Origin: Flaccisagitta enflata
Taxonomy: Eukaryota > Chaetognatha > Sagittoidea > Aphragmophora
Reading direction: 5' to 3'
DNA: 64,000 nucleotides
Assembly (NCBI GenBank): GCA_965153355.1
Contig: OZ231127.1
Coordinates: forward strand, 39,804,001 to 39,868,000
The notes under the pieces are model-generated. The model did not search any database and was not told the origin of the DNA. It saw only the letters and a program-made list of their open reading frames with translations. Position 1 is the first letter of the stretch; each line of letters opens with the position of its first letter. Of the stretch, positions 47,385 to 58,799 are shown piece after piece. Made by a program: the position numbers and the translations under genes.

Positions 47385-48224
47385 CCGTCACACGGGGCTA
47401 ATCGGGACAGCAGGGGCTAATCGGGACAGCAATCTAAAAAATGGTTCTCAATGTGATATTTCAAACCCGGTCAACTTTTTTTTGTTTCTCTCATCATTTT
47501 TGCAATATTTAGTTAATTTGGGGTGACATACAGCGGTTTATGTTGTTTTATATCCATTTGAAATAGTTTTAAACTTTAATTGTTAGCAATATTGAAAAAA
47601 TGAAAAATCGACACAGCCTAAAAATTGTCGCTCTGGCTCAACACTGGATAAAGTGCTTAATGTCACCTTTGGGTGTCTTAAACTATAAGTAGTCAGTGAC
47701 TCTGAGGACAATGTATGAGGAGCTTTCAAGAAAACTTGTTTGTTTACAAAGTCAATTTTTGTAAATAATCATTTTTTTCGAAAAACACGGGGCTAATCGG
47801 GACACCGTGTTAGCTTATACTAAGGGTCATAAAATCAATAAATTTTCATGGAATGCCATTGAGGAAGTCTAATGAGGGACATTCATGCCATAATTACAAT
47901 AAAAGTCAGACCGGGTTTAGATTTATTCGATTTTGTTATGATAGATCTTGTAAAATCGGAAAAATATGGTTAGGGCGGGGCTAATCGGGACAACACAGTA
48001 AAGTAATGGCGTCCCGATTTGCCCCACTATGGGGCTAATCGGGACAGAGCATTTTTAAAAAAAATTCTCACCCAAGGGGTTGGTATTGGATTTTGGTTCT
48101 TTGCGTGCAATAAGCCCTTCATCTGTGGTAATTAAGGGGGGAACATGCTGGAATTTATCTATGGGAATTTCAAAGATACAGAGCATAATTTAGAAAAAGT
48201 GTCCCGATTAGCCCCGTGTGACGG
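47385..48224. mobile_element. TIR DNA transposon, non-autonomous (840 bp)
   Basis: Inverted ends CCGTCACACGGGGCTAATCG..., complementary over ~25 bp, with TA duplications at 47383-47384 and 48225-48226. The core GGGGCTAATCGGGACA recurs internally at about 47413, 47788, 47975 and 48031, with a degenerate reverse copy near 48010. There is no transposase frame. The element spans part of the tandem duplication described separately. Confidence 0.88.
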
Positions 48225-49136
48225 TAGCTCAATTTTGCAGCCAAAATGACCAAAATCTATTATTTTTACCACAACCACCTACTGTAGTTGCAATAAACAA
48301 ATTAAGCTCGCGGTCCCAAAATAGGATTGAAGATTGTTTTCTCTTTTGTTCTAATTAGTATAAATACAAAAATAACCAAAAACAATCAGGGACTTGTGTC
48401 TTGAGCCTATGAGGGGGGTAACATACTATCAACCTAAAGTGCTGCTAAACTTTTTTCCTAGATAGTACTATCTAGACCATAAGTATATCGACAGTGTGGG
48501 GATTGGGTAATTTAACATTATAGGAATCATAGAAAAACCGCTAAAACATGTCAGATACTTAATAATACGTCTTTTGGTTTCAACACATAACTGTATGTGG
48601 ATTTTTTAAGCGCTGCAACACAAATGCTTTGTATAAATGCATGATAAGTCTCACTCATAAAATTTTTTTAAAAAATTCCTTAGTGTATGCCATGATCTCC
48701 CTTATGCTTCAGTTGCATCCCCAATGATTCAGAGAGATTGAAATCAACCAAGATAATGTAGCAAAGGTGTTGGGCGCTATAATGAGGACCAAAAATAGGG
48801 TCGAAAAAAATGTATTATCTATCTGAAAGGCGACTTAGTACCTTGTAAAGAAACTAGATGCATTTTTTGGGCCATTTTTCAATTGAAGTATCAATCTTGT
48901 TTTGCCTGTCAATTCTAAACGCCTTGAGCTAAAAGGATGTGGTTTGCGGCATTTGGTCAGAAATTCAAAATAGTTTCAGAATCTCAATGATTTTTATGTA
49001 AATTTTTTACTCATCATAGAGTTATTGCTTAAAATGCCTGTCGATATACTTATGTTCTAGATAGTATATATATATTTTTTTTGACGATCCGACTGAGGGC
49101 GAATACTACAGAGTATCGATGGCCTTTACTAAAAAA

Positions 49137-49546
49137 CAAGTGACGCGGGGTCACAATATCGTTGCGGACGGGTGGGCCGGGGCATCCAACCCCCATCCAC
49201 ACCCAAACCCACCCCCAACACTCAAACATGCACAAATATTATCATAAATGCTAGTTTTCCCACTTTTCAACTCGATGACCCCGGACGGACAGACCAACGG
49301 ACGGACAAAGCCTCTTATAGAGTTGCGTGTCCGCAACTAAAAACAAACAAGGCCGGATACACGGCGTGCGGCAGGGCAGGAACAGTGCAGGAGAAGGTCA
49401 CTAGGGCATTTGGGCAGGAGCGGCAAGAGCAGTAGGCTAAAAAAAAGCTCAAAAACGCCGAAAAGTAAAAAGGAGACCGACTAACCGACGGCCTGACCGC
49501 CTGATAGACAGTGCGGGGTGTAGAGTCGTGTAGCACGCAACTAAAA
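49137..49546 (+). repeat. Two family H copies (duplicate of 46836-47245)
   Basis: Same head-to-tail pair, carried by unit 2 of the tandem duplication. Confidence 0.9.
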
Positions 49547-49673
49547 CAATAGACAAGCTTTCGAATGATACGAAGTACAGCAGAGGCTATGATGTTGTGA
49601 CCTGTAGGGGGTGGTGCGGTTTCCCATAGGTGATCATCACGTACTATTTCACGTCCGTGTATAATAAAAATGT

Positions 49674-50107
49674 TCAGGATCATATAAAAATCGTTAGATT
49701 TTGGTATCCATCCTGTATCAGACCAATTTTGGACCCAGGAATTCGAGTATGAAGTCAAAAATTGCATAATTTCTCAGGTCAAATATAAGATCAAATTTTC
49801 AAAATAAAATTTGTTTTGTTTTTTCAAATTTTGATCGGAACATGTTGAAATTTGCGTCAAACAAAGCAATCAGATTAAAATTGTTGACTAAAATCAGTTG
49901 TGGCTATGTTCCATTCAGAATCTATAAAAAAAGGCTTTAAACTGATAACTTTTTTGCAAAGATTTGACCTGAGAAATGTAGCGGTGGCGGTGGCCAATCA
50001 AATATTGACCCGAGACTATTAATGATTACAGATTTGAATTCCTAGGTTCCAAATTGGTTAAGTATGGGACGGTTGGTAAAATCCCACGATTGTTACATGA
50101 TCCTGAT
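49674..50107. mobile_element. Foldback/TIR element beside WDR33 exon 1
   Basis: The ends TCAGGATCAT...AATCGT are inverted with several mismatches. An inner inverted pair TTTCTCAGGTCAAAT / ATTTGACCTGAGAAA resembles motifs in the element at 58800-59245. Noncoding. Confidence 0.7.
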
Positions 50108-50185
50108 TGTTGTTAGCGTGTAAGAGAAAATGTAATAATATCGACTTTGAGCATTCTGTCAGTCGTGTAAAATATCACCACAAAC

Positions 50186-50644
50186 CTCGGAGTGGTAAAG
50201 GTTATCGGGTTGAATGGCTCGTCTATCCCGATTATCCCTCATCCATATCCTATTCTGTAAGTATTTCACGACGGAGGAGTTGTAATCGATGGTTTTCCGA
50301 TACACCGACTTGCGCAACTGCTTTCCGTCGAAAGTACCGTCTGCGCTGGCGTTTTTGGCAGCTTCCACCGCTTGAAGATGTTTTTGATATAGCTTTGTAT
50401 TGAACTTGCTGAAAGTCGTGAACGCGCCTCCCCGCTCGGGCGGTTGGGATACAGAGGGCGTCACTACTCCACCTCCTCCAGGTCCGCCGCCACCTGCGCC
50501 GCCACCTCCACCGGGGTTATTACTACCGCCCCCGCTCGGAGTGCGGTGGGTGCGGGGAATTCCGGGGGCGTAGAAATTTGAGTTACCGCCATTATTACCA
50601 CCGCCTTGGGGAATATTCATGGCGGGAGCTACCGTCGCGGCCAT
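50186..50644 (-). CDS. WDR33: WDR33, first coding exon
   Basis: WDR33 (yeast Pfs2, plant FY) is the WD40 subunit of the cleavage and polyadenylation specificity factor; with CPSF30 it recognises the AAUAAA signal in the nucleus. This exon encodes 153 residues. The first ~60 are Gly/Asn/Pro-rich, with glycine runs, and are not recognisable from the vertebrate protein. The last ~50 match the family strongly: FDGKQLRKSVYRKTIDYN, KYLQNRIWMRDNRD and RRAIQPDN are the conserved N-terminal block ahead of the propeller. The ATG at 50644 is the first in frame. The exon ends at a GAG before GTTTGT; joined in phase 0 to the next exon it gives SE-LVPP, matching the vertebrate D-LVPP. It is GC-rich, unlike its surroundings. 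The family and the exon are secure; the exact start is likely rather than proven. Confidence 0.93.
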
Positions 50645-52504
50645 GATTTAATTGACAATTATTTGGGTTTTTTTCCACTATTGACAATGATGGTAGAAGT
50701 GACACGAAAGGGTAATCCACGCGGGACGACGTCTTTTAACCGTCGGTAAGAGATCAAGGCGTGCAACATCGGTCAAATTCTATCAGCCTCATCAAACCAA
50801 ATTTGAATCACATGTCGCGGGGCTTGTTTTAGTTAATGTCACAGAAAGCAACAATTCAACGTTAAAATTCACAATGAATACAATCTTCGCCTGAGATGAG
50901 AGGAGAAAAAAAAAAAAAAAAATTACCCGTCAATTTAACGAGTGTGACACATTAGACCGCACTTTTCAGTCGAAGACATCCGATAAATATAGAAGAAATG
51001 GCGTCGTTAAAATACATAAGGCAATATAATTAAAGGATAATAATCCATGAAGAAAGGAATATACACGGCAATTACGATGGGAGAAGTAAATAAAAATGAT
51101 AGCTCTGAAAACAAGACACTGGAGATGGCCTTGAGGATCCTAACCAACGTTGAAAACGTTTCTAAAGAATAAATTTACTAAATTCTTCAAAATCCTTTTC
51201 TTGAGAATGGCTCCGTGGCAAAAACGACATGTGCCGTTGAACGCTTCCTCGCCTTACTGATAAGAACCATCCAAATCCTCGGATTCTCTCTCTGCCTGGC
51301 CTCTTTCATCCAACTGCCTTACTGCGCTGACGAGACGAGTATGGGTTGAAAGGATATTAGGAAGATTTAAAAGTGAGTACCACTGAGCCAAAATATGCTT
51401 AAATGGGCGACAACTAAATACGAACTGCGTATTGTGTTACCACGATTTTTGACTAGACCGAAAGCAGAACAAAATAAGAAATGAATTACCCAAAAATTTA
51501 AATGCAAAAGCGAATGCACGCGATCCGCTGCCGTCAATTGCCACAGCGACCTCAAAAGCACCGTAAGGGCTCTGGGAAAAACAAAAACCACATTCACTCT
51601 ATAGTCACGACTTTAATAGGCTTTGTCCGTCCGTCCTACGCTTGGGTGCTTCACATAGCAAAAGTTGCTTATTTCTTTTCATCCTCTTTACCTAATGTGG
51701 AGTGGGCAATTTTAGGACCCTTACCATTTTTCTTTTATCAAAAATTGTTCATTTTCTGTTTTTTAGAAAATTGTTTTTGAGAGCCTAATTTGTATATTGC
51801 AGTGGGATAATAAAGTATGCTGATCTTCTCTGAATTAGCTTTTATAAACTTCTGCTCTTTAAAGAATTGTTAACCTGCTTTTTCACAAGCTCTTGCGTAA
51901 CTTATGCTCTGATATTTTGATTTATTTTCACAAAAATCATGGTTTTCTAAAACTAACAATTGTTCCTTTTGTAACAAGACTACACAGGATTTTGCTGAAT
52001 TCTGGGAAATCTGAGTAAACTTTAAGGCAAAAAAAAAAACGGAAGATGAATGAATTTTGAAAAAAAAAAACGGTCATCTTCATGATTTTTTTCACTCCGT
52101 ATTGAGTTAGCGGGACGAGAGAAAATCAAATTTTTTGCTATGCGAAGCACTCAAGTCCTACGCGACTCTATAACCCACTTTTTGGTTGGTCTGTCGGTCC
52201 ATCGGTCCGTCGCAAAAAGGTTTTAAAGATTTGCGTTTTTATGTCTCTGAATGGTAGAAAAGAAATTTGGAGAAGTAAACAACTATTTCAAATGTCTTTG
52301 TCAAAAAGTTGTTTGTCTGTCTGCCTGACTTTTTTTGAAAGTGCCGACCTTGTTAAAACGCAGATCGGCGTGTCTACTATAGTATAGGGCCGAGGAATTC
52401 CACGACGTTTAAAATATTGTCACTGATTTTGGTAAAGGCTTTCAAAGTCAATTGCCCACAAAACGAAGCTTAGGAATTTTCAAAATTCAAGTCATTCCAT
52501 TGCC
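50645..52504. other. Intergenic: WDR33 promoter side and BSX 3' side
   Basis: No TATA box is evident upstream of the WDR33 ATG. GC-moderate patches at 51200-51350 and 51500-51600 have no convincing frame; a family H fragment is near 51607. Confidence 0.55.
52150..52330 (-). repeat. Degenerate family H copy
   Basis: CAAGTCCTACGCGACTCTAT, CCACTTTTTGGTTGGTCTGT, CGGTCCATCGGTCCGTCGC. A similar fragment is at 225-270. Confidence 0.7.
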
Positions 52505-52752
52505 CTACGCGGGTTCCGTGATAGCCGCGATGGTGACCGGCTTAAGATGCGATGGGACGTGATGTCTATGAATGGTGCCAGATGGAGACATGATCGGCAC
52601 GATACCCGAGGCTACGGACGCTCGCAACGACGAATACGAGGATATCGGCCCGACATGTTGAAGAGCCAATGACTGGGCAGGAGTACATTGTACATAACCC
52701 AGCCCGGCGAGAGAAGGTTGAACGGGCGGAGTAAGCTCCGCAGATTCTCGCC
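52505..52752 (-). CDS. Candidate terminal exon of BSX (Ser/Pro-rich)
   Basis: An isolated GC-rich island in AT-rich DNA. It starts after a good acceptor (polypyrimidine, then CCTTACAG) and stays open for 81 codons to TAG at 52505-52507. The two other frames of the strand close earlier. Read with a phase-1 junction it gives RESAELTPPVQPSLAGLGY then a Ser/Ala/His-rich stretch. The phase matches a donor AG/GTTGTC at the end of the BSX helix-3 exon, producing an ISLGRESAEL junction. I know no family match for this tail; transcription-factor tails are often divergent. It could instead be a separate small exon or a conserved noncoding island. Confidence 0.45.
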
Positions 52753-53467
52753 CTGTAAGGAGACAGAAAAGCTAAGGGCGTAGTCAACCTTTGGAACAAC
52801 TTTTTTACGTTTTACACTGTTTTTTCTTAATTTCTGATAGCAATTCATGAAAAAACCTCAGCAGTCAAGCTCAAGTGCACCTGAGGGTGTCACATTTTCA
52901 GTGCAACAAAAATTTTTTGCTACTTCCCTTCACTAGTGGTGACATAGCTTATGATAATAAACTGTTAAGAAAAGTGCTCTCTCCTATAGATTTAGCAAAA
53001 AAGGGGTAAAAGTGACCCTCAAAGCTCCTTTCTTGATTTTTTTAGTTGTATCACACATGGATGATGATTCTCAGAAAAAATTTCAAAAAACTTTGCAGAG
53101 ACATACATAAATTTCTTTAAAAATCCGAGAAATGATGTTTTTCATATGTTCTTTAACACTATCATAGTCCTAAAAAAATATGGGCTTGAAATAAGACAAA
53201 TGCACAAATTAGTTAGTCAAATCTTAGTTGTGGCGCTGTAGACTAATGTCCACCTTAAAGGGTCGAACAAATCTAGACAAAAGATGCATTATTTCTCTCT
53301 TTAAAGCAAGTAGTCAGGGCGCGCAGAAAACTCTCATTGACTGCGCTCCTAATCACGACCCAACACGGTCATGTTAGGTAATTCAATCCGGTGCACTTGT
53401 TTTCCCCCACAAGGACAAATCTATAATTCAAGCTTACTCGAGCTTAAACATATAAAACCAAACCCAC

Positions 53468-53552
53468 ACCTAACCCTCACCCTATCCCTACTCTATCCCT
53501 AACCCTAAAACCCACCCCATCCCTAACCCTAACTCCACCCCTAACCCTAAAA
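53468..53552 (+). repeat. Telomere-like CCCTAA block
   Basis: CCTATCCCTAACCCTAAAAC and similar degenerate units, followed by a segment also found after the block at 60170-60250 (CTTAAAAAC...AACAAAAGA). Confidence 0.8.
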
Positions 53553-53824
53553 CATTACCCGCTTAAAAACACTTAAAAACAAAAGACACGAATTGTCATT
53601 GCGAACCTGACCCGAAATTTCGCGTTACCTCCCTCCCTCCCCCCCTTCCCCCTTCCTTCCTTCTCCCCTACCAATGGCCAAACTCTCTTATAGAATGAAA
53701 GCCTGAAAACAACCTAACAAAATTGAACTAGAACGACAACGTGGACAGCCTCAGTCCCCGTCTAGAGATCCGGGTCCTAACTTGAATACTAAAACAAAAC
53801 ACAAGGACAAAATTCAAGGACAAC

Positions 53825-53993
53825 CTAAAGAAATTCGGTCCTCATCGTCGTCCTCACGCTCGCAACTAGTCGGCGATTTCGGTTTGGACAAGTCAATATC
53901 GTCGACATTTACAGCAGAAGCCAGTGTGGTTGATGGAGCCTTTTTCACCTGTTTCTTGTGTTTCATTCGCCGATTTTGAAACCATGTTTTAAC
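53825..53993 (-). CDS. BSX: BSX/bsh homeobox exon, recognition helix and acidic tail
   Basis: Begins after acceptor CCTAG with VKTWFQNRRMKHKKQVKK, homeodomain residues 45-60 plus flank, including the invariant Trp48, Phe49 and Asn51 and the class-defining Gln50. The HKKQ ending is typical of BSX. A Ser/Thr/Val linker follows, then an acidic run (EREDDDEDRISL). Two endings are possible. The frame runs to a TGA at 53814-53816 (59 residues), or it splices at AG/GTTGTC after 53825 into the exon at 52505-52752, giving a longer C-terminus. The coordinates here use the splice. Homeobox identity is certain; the 3' end is not. Confidence 0.92.
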
Positions 53994-54092
53994 CTAGGAT
54001 TTCAGTACAATGATTGGTGAATTACTTCAAAGAAACAGAACACTGGAAGGGAAAGAAAGACAGATAAAAATAGGAGATAGAAAGCCAACAAA

Positions 54093-54351
54093 CACGTGAC
54101 GCGGGGTCGCAATATCGTTGCGGACGGGTGGGCAAAAGTGCGCAACCCCCGCTCTACACCCCCCTACCCCCCCCCCCCCCCGCCAGACACAGAGAAACAC
54201 AACTACAGCATCAAAAACACGCATTTTCGCACTTAAGCGTGATCGACGGATCAATAGACGAACCAATGGATAGATTGATGGACCAACAGCGGAACGTCGG
54301 ACGAAGTCCCATATACATGCATATGTATAGAGTTGCGTGTTCGCAACTAAA
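54093..54351 (+). repeat. Family H copy, variant left end
   Basis: GTGACGCGGGGTCGCAATAT, CGTTGCGGACGGGTGGGC, a run of about 14 C, then hairpin AGTTGCGTGTTCGCAACT and AAAAC. Confidence 0.88.
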
Positions 54352-54651
54352 ACAACAGACAGATAGAATGAAAGACAAAACAGCAACAAACAGATAGACT
54401 GAAAGCCAACACAGCAATGTTGAGTAGCGTGATCGCGACCAAAAAAAACGGCAGTCTGGGTGTGAAGGTTTTCAGTCGCGGACTCACGATTCTGAAAGAA
54501 GCTTTGACCATTGGTTGGTCCGTCACGCTAGAGTAGAAAAGTCTGAAAACGCGCATGTAGGATCATGCAGTTAAGTTAGTGTGTATGTGAAGAGATAGGG
54601 AGACAGGGTCCAGTTATGTGTAATAGTTGCAAAAGATTGAGGGAAGGTGCG

Positions 54652-54957
54652 GGGCAGCGGCCCTCAAGGGGTCGATGACCTTTGCTTTCTCACACAGAGG
54701 AAATATCTCCTTCTCCTCTCGGAAGCCGGGGAGGGAGGGGGAAGGCTCCTCTAGGAAGCTGGGGGGGGGGGGAAGGCCGAATTTGACAGGAATAAGCAGA
54801 ATTTGACAGGAATCAGCAGAATTTGGCAAAAATCGGCAGAATTTGGCAAAAATCGGCAGAATTTGGCAGAATCTGGCAGACTGGCTGAATTTGACAGAAT
54901 CGGATAGAATCCGGCAAGATGTGTGAAAGCATAGGTCATCGACCCCTTCGGGGTCGC
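54652..54957. mobile_element. Inverted-repeat element (GCAGCGGCCC ends)
   Basis: Third member. Ends GCAGCGGCCCTCAAGGGGTC and its complement enclose a different internal array, CAGAATTTGGCAAAAATCGG (54777-54915). It abuts the 3.8-kb inverted repeat. Confidence 0.8.
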
Positions 54958-55599
54958 AGTAACTATATTTTTTTTTGTCAATATGAAAGTTTTCTCCAGG
55001 TGGCGCCCCCCTATCTTGGGTGTTTTTGTACGGGGAATCCATTGGTGAAGTCAAAAAAGCAAAAAAACGATGTTTAGAACTTGCCCTGGCCCGGTAACGA
55101 GCATATATGACTTTTTCACTCATTTTTTGCCATTATTCGTCAGTTTTAAAAGATGCAATTGCATTTAAATCACAAAAAATGCATAGATATACCTCCAATA
55201 GTTGAATTTAGTACAACTGAAACATTTGTGAGCAGCTTGGCCCTCTTATGGGGGAATAATTGGCTGTTAGGGCCCCGTATTGAGCATTTTTTGAACAAAT
55301 AAGCAGTAAATTATCGATTATTCTTCATTTATTGGTATAATCCTCCTTGCTCAATCTCTATCTTATGTTAAATTGATAGAGAATTTTTCAAAAGCCCAAA
55401 TGTTGCATGGGGCTGAGCAGGGGAAGAGGTTATCAGGCATTTCAGCCGGGGCATCATTGAAAAAAAAGCCCATAACAAACACGGTTGATATTATAAGTTG
55501 CGTGCAAGACTTACATTTAGAATGACATACAATGATTAGAATGACTTAAAATGACTTGCTATACCCTAAAATAACCTTAAATGACTTGAAAAAATGAAA

Positions 55600-55699
55600 T
55601 TGTTAAAAAAAAGTAAAAGTATGGGACTGACAAACCAACCAACAGAGGGATGGATGGACAGACAAATCCGGGTGTAGAGTTGCGTGCACGCGACTAAAA
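55600..55699 (+). repeat. Family H right end (left arm of foldback)
   Basis: GACAGACAAATCCGGGTGTA and AGTTGCGTGCACGCGACT. Its inverted partner is at 57981-58055. Confidence 0.85.
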
Positions 55700-56150
55700 A
55701 GTCAAGTTTAGCTGATGAACTGACCAATCATTTGGACGTAGCATAGTGTAAAATAATATCTCTTTTTGATGGTTTATCTTGCAGAAGTGGGCAGTTTTTG
55801 AATAATCAAGGTCACCTGAGACATTTTACTCAAGTAGCCCTGTCTCATGATAGGAAATGAACAAATTTTGCCTCGATATGAACATTATTCAAGCAAAAAA
55901 GGGATGATTTTGTGATCAACTGTTTACTGTAAACAAAGGTCACTTGAGATATATATCTCCAGTAGCCCTGTCTCATGATAGGAAATTAATAAATCTATGG
56001 CCTAGGTATGATCATTACTCTAGCAAAAAGTGATGACTTTCACAATAAACTGTTTATTGTCAACAAGTGTGATAACTTGCATTAAACAACTTGTGTTTGG
56101 AATTATGTGTGTGTGTTTGCGTGTGAGTATGTGTAAAAGGGAATGGGGAT

Positions 56151-57559
56151 TGTATCCCCCTGCCCACCTATCCATTATGATATTATATTCCAGGGTTACT
56201 TGTTACAGACCATTTTACTCACTATGAAGGCATTTATTTGTAGGGGAAAGGAAAAGGTAGAGGTAGCAACAAAAGGTAAAGAAATGAGAGGTGGGGGGAA
56301 AAAGAAACAGATGGGGAAAAAACATTGATGAAGAGGAAGCGAAAGAGAACTAGTCATTTGAAGATTGCTTGTGGTGTTCAGCTGCAGAAGTGGGGTGAGA
56401 GTAGGACAGAGGCCCTAAGGGGCCAATGTCCTGTTGAAAATAGGGGCAAATTTCCTCAGTTGAAACGGCCAAATTGGACAATTTCAGGAGCCCTAGGATG
56501 AACATGGGGGGTCCAAATATTGAAAATTTTAAAAAAGATTGATTATTGAAGAGGCTAGGTTTGGGCAGTTGTGGGCTTGTGAAAGTTGATTTGAGTAAAT
56601 AATAATAGATTTAATGTTAAGTGCCTGACTACTTGGTTACTTGATTTAATTGTCAAGTAAAGCCGAATAGATTAAAATAAACAATATTTCCAACAATATC
56701 TTTAAACAAGGCTAAATTACGAAAAAATGCTTTTCGGATCAATGCTTCTACATTATCCTTAAACATAAGCTCGAATTGTTCAGAAATGAGAGCAATTTTA
56801 AGTAAAACAGTTTATATTTCTACAATTTTCCTAATTTTTTTTTTTTGCAGAATCTCATTAACAGTGGCACAAGTATCAGAATGATCATATTTTTTGCAGA
56901 AACTCCTTGAAATCTTCCAGCAAAGAACTGCAAACTCTCATCTTCCAAGGGCTTCTTTCAGAATTTGGCTAGCTTGTCTAGTTTTTGCATTATGTCCTTA
57001 TCTTTTATTGCAGTAGAGAAAAATTATACTGTATTAGCCATTCTTTGGCTCCAAATCAACCATCCAAGGCCTTTTATCAGCCCTTTCATGATATGAGTCA
57101 TACTTAAAACTTTGCAAAACTCAAATCTGCTTTTGTATGTCCATAACAGCACAAACCTAATCTCTTCAAGCCTTTTCAAAAGCCTAATTCTGACTATGTT
57201 CTTCCTAGGTCTCCTAATCTTTTACTTTGATGTGTCCTTCAATTTTGGCTTTTCCAACTTACTGAGGAAATACACTTCTATATTCATGATCATTAGCCTC
57301 TTTGGGCCAATGCCTTACTCTCAACGTACTTATACAGCTGAACACCACAAGTAATCTTCAAATGACTTGTTCTCTTTCATTTACTCTTCATCAATATTGC
57401 TTTCTCCATCTACTTCTTTTTCCCTCCCCTCTTTTCTTTACCTCTTGTTGCTACTCAACCTTTTCCTTTCCCCAACAAATAAATACCTCTATAGTGAGTT
57501 ACGTGATCTCTAACAAATAACCCTGGAATGAAATATAATTGATTGGCAAACTACCCTCA
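56151..57559. other. Centre of the 3.8-kb inverted repeat
   Basis: AT-rich. A short frame at 57112-57354 is hydrophobic and unrecognised. The left edge (TGTATCCCCCTGCCCACCTA) resembles a variant family H end, as does 59331-59400. Confidence 0.5.
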
Positions 57560-57569
57560 TTCCCTTTTA

Positions 57570-57629
57570 CACACACACAGTTACACACACACACAGTTAC
57601 ACACACACACAGACACACACACACACACA

Positions 57630-57714
<85 letters not shown>
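57570..57714 (+). repeat. (AC)n microsatellite
   Basis: CACACACAGTTACACAC units followed by ~90 bp of pure CA. It sits at the inner edge of the right arm of the 3.8-kb inverted repeat. Confidence 0.95.
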
Positions 57715-57717
<3 letters not shown>

Positions 57718-57980
57718 CAGGGTCTTAAATGCAAGTTATCACAATTGTTTACATTAAACAGTTTATCAAAAAATCATCATTTTTTTGCTTGAATAATGTC
57801 CTTATGGAGGCAAAATTTGTTAATTTCCTATCATGAGACAGGATTACTTGAGTAAAATGTCTCAAGTAGCTTGATTATTCAAAAACTGCCTACTTCTGCA
57901 AGATAAACCATCAAAAGGAGATGCTAATTTACACTATGCCATGTCCAAATGATTGGTCAGTTCATCAGCTAAACATAACT

Positions 57981-58055
57981 TTTTAGTCGCATGCATGCGA
58001 CTCTACATTCCGCTTTGTCTGTCCATCCATCCCTCTCTTGGTTGGTTTGTCAGTC
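57981..58055 (-). repeat. Family H right end (right arm of foldback)
   Basis: AGTCGCATGCATGCGACT, CATTCCGCTTTGTCTGTCCA. Against the partner, both stem arms differ at a paired position. Confidence 0.85.
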
Positions 58056-58799
58056 CCATACTTATACTTTTTTTTAACAATTTCATTTTTTCAAGTCATT
58101 TAAGGTTATTTTAGGGTATACCAAGTCATTCTAAGTCATTCTAATCATTCTATGTCATTCTAAATGTAAGTCTTGCACGCGACTTATAAATATCAACAGT
58201 GTTTGTTAAATTTATGGACTTTTTTTTCAGTGATGCCCTGCTGAAATGCCTGATAACCCCTTCCCCTGCTCAGCCCAATGCAACATTTAGGCTTTGAAAA
58301 ATTCTCTATCAATTTAACATAACTTAAAGATTGAGTAAGGAGGATTATACCAATAAATGAAGAATAATCGATAATTTACTGCTTATTTGTTCAAATAATG
58401 CTCAATACAGGGCCCTAAGAGCTAATTATTCCCCCATAAGAGGGCAAAGCTGCTTATAAATGTTTCAGGTGGACTAAATTTATCTATTGGAGGTATATTT
58501 ATGCAATTTTTATGATTTAAATGCAATTACATCTTTAAAAACTGACAAAAGATGGCAAGAAATGAGTGAAAAGGTCATATATGCTTGTTACCGGGCCAGG
58601 GCATGTTCTAAACATCGTTTTTTTGCATTTTTGACTTCACCAATGGATTCCCCGTGCAAAAACACCCAAGATAGGGGGGCGCCACCTAGAGAAAACTTTC
58701 ATGTTGACAAAAAAAAAATATAGTTAGGGGTCGCAGCTTCAAAAGCGTTCTAATTTGATTTCCTTGTCACTAGCAAAATTCAAGGGAAGGGAATTTGCT

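Larger units (their letters stand above)
46007..49667. repeat. Tandem duplication, units of 1359 and 2302 bp
   Basis: Unit 1 (46007-47365) is A+B; unit 2 (47366-49667) is A+C+B, where A is 572 bp and B about 790 bp. Both read as identical between units. C (about 47938-48880) is absent from unit 1. B carries two family H copies. This is a recent duplication followed by a deletion with a 2-bp TT junction, or an assembly effect. Confidence 0.92.
41488..50185 (-). other. WDR33: WDR33 intron 1, repeat-filled (8.7 kb)
   Basis: The interval between two securely identified WDR33 exons. Read from the left it holds a degenerate CAAAGACC repeat (41700-41815), a dispersed 700-bp repeat, a 1-kb palindrome, an 18-bp minisatellite, family H copies, an AC-rich tract, a tandem duplication carrying an 840-bp TIR transposon and a 430-bp foldback element next to exon 1. 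None of these has an intact coding frame. Confidence 0.9.
54959..58726. repeat. 3.8-kb inverted repeat (foldback) in a BSX intron
   Basis: Left arm ~54959-56150 is matched inverted by ~57560-58726, including the family H ends at 55699 and 57984, a CTCATGATAGGAAAT block and a GCATCATTG/CAGTGATGC block. The arms are ~85-90% alike by eye. The left arm has an internal tandem doubling (55791-55925, 55926-56066). The ~1.4-kb centre is AT-rich without a recognised gene and abuts an (AC)n tract. Confidence 0.88.

Noticed and set aside
51367-51780. Opposing frames of 76-92 codons upstream of WDR33
   Set aside because: They overlap on both strands, have no motif and no fitting splice sites, and include a family H fragment.
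53468-53552. Chromosome end or fusion point
   Set aside because: The CCCTAA units are degenerate, short, flanked by ordinary sequence on both sides and shared with a second locus as part of a repeat.
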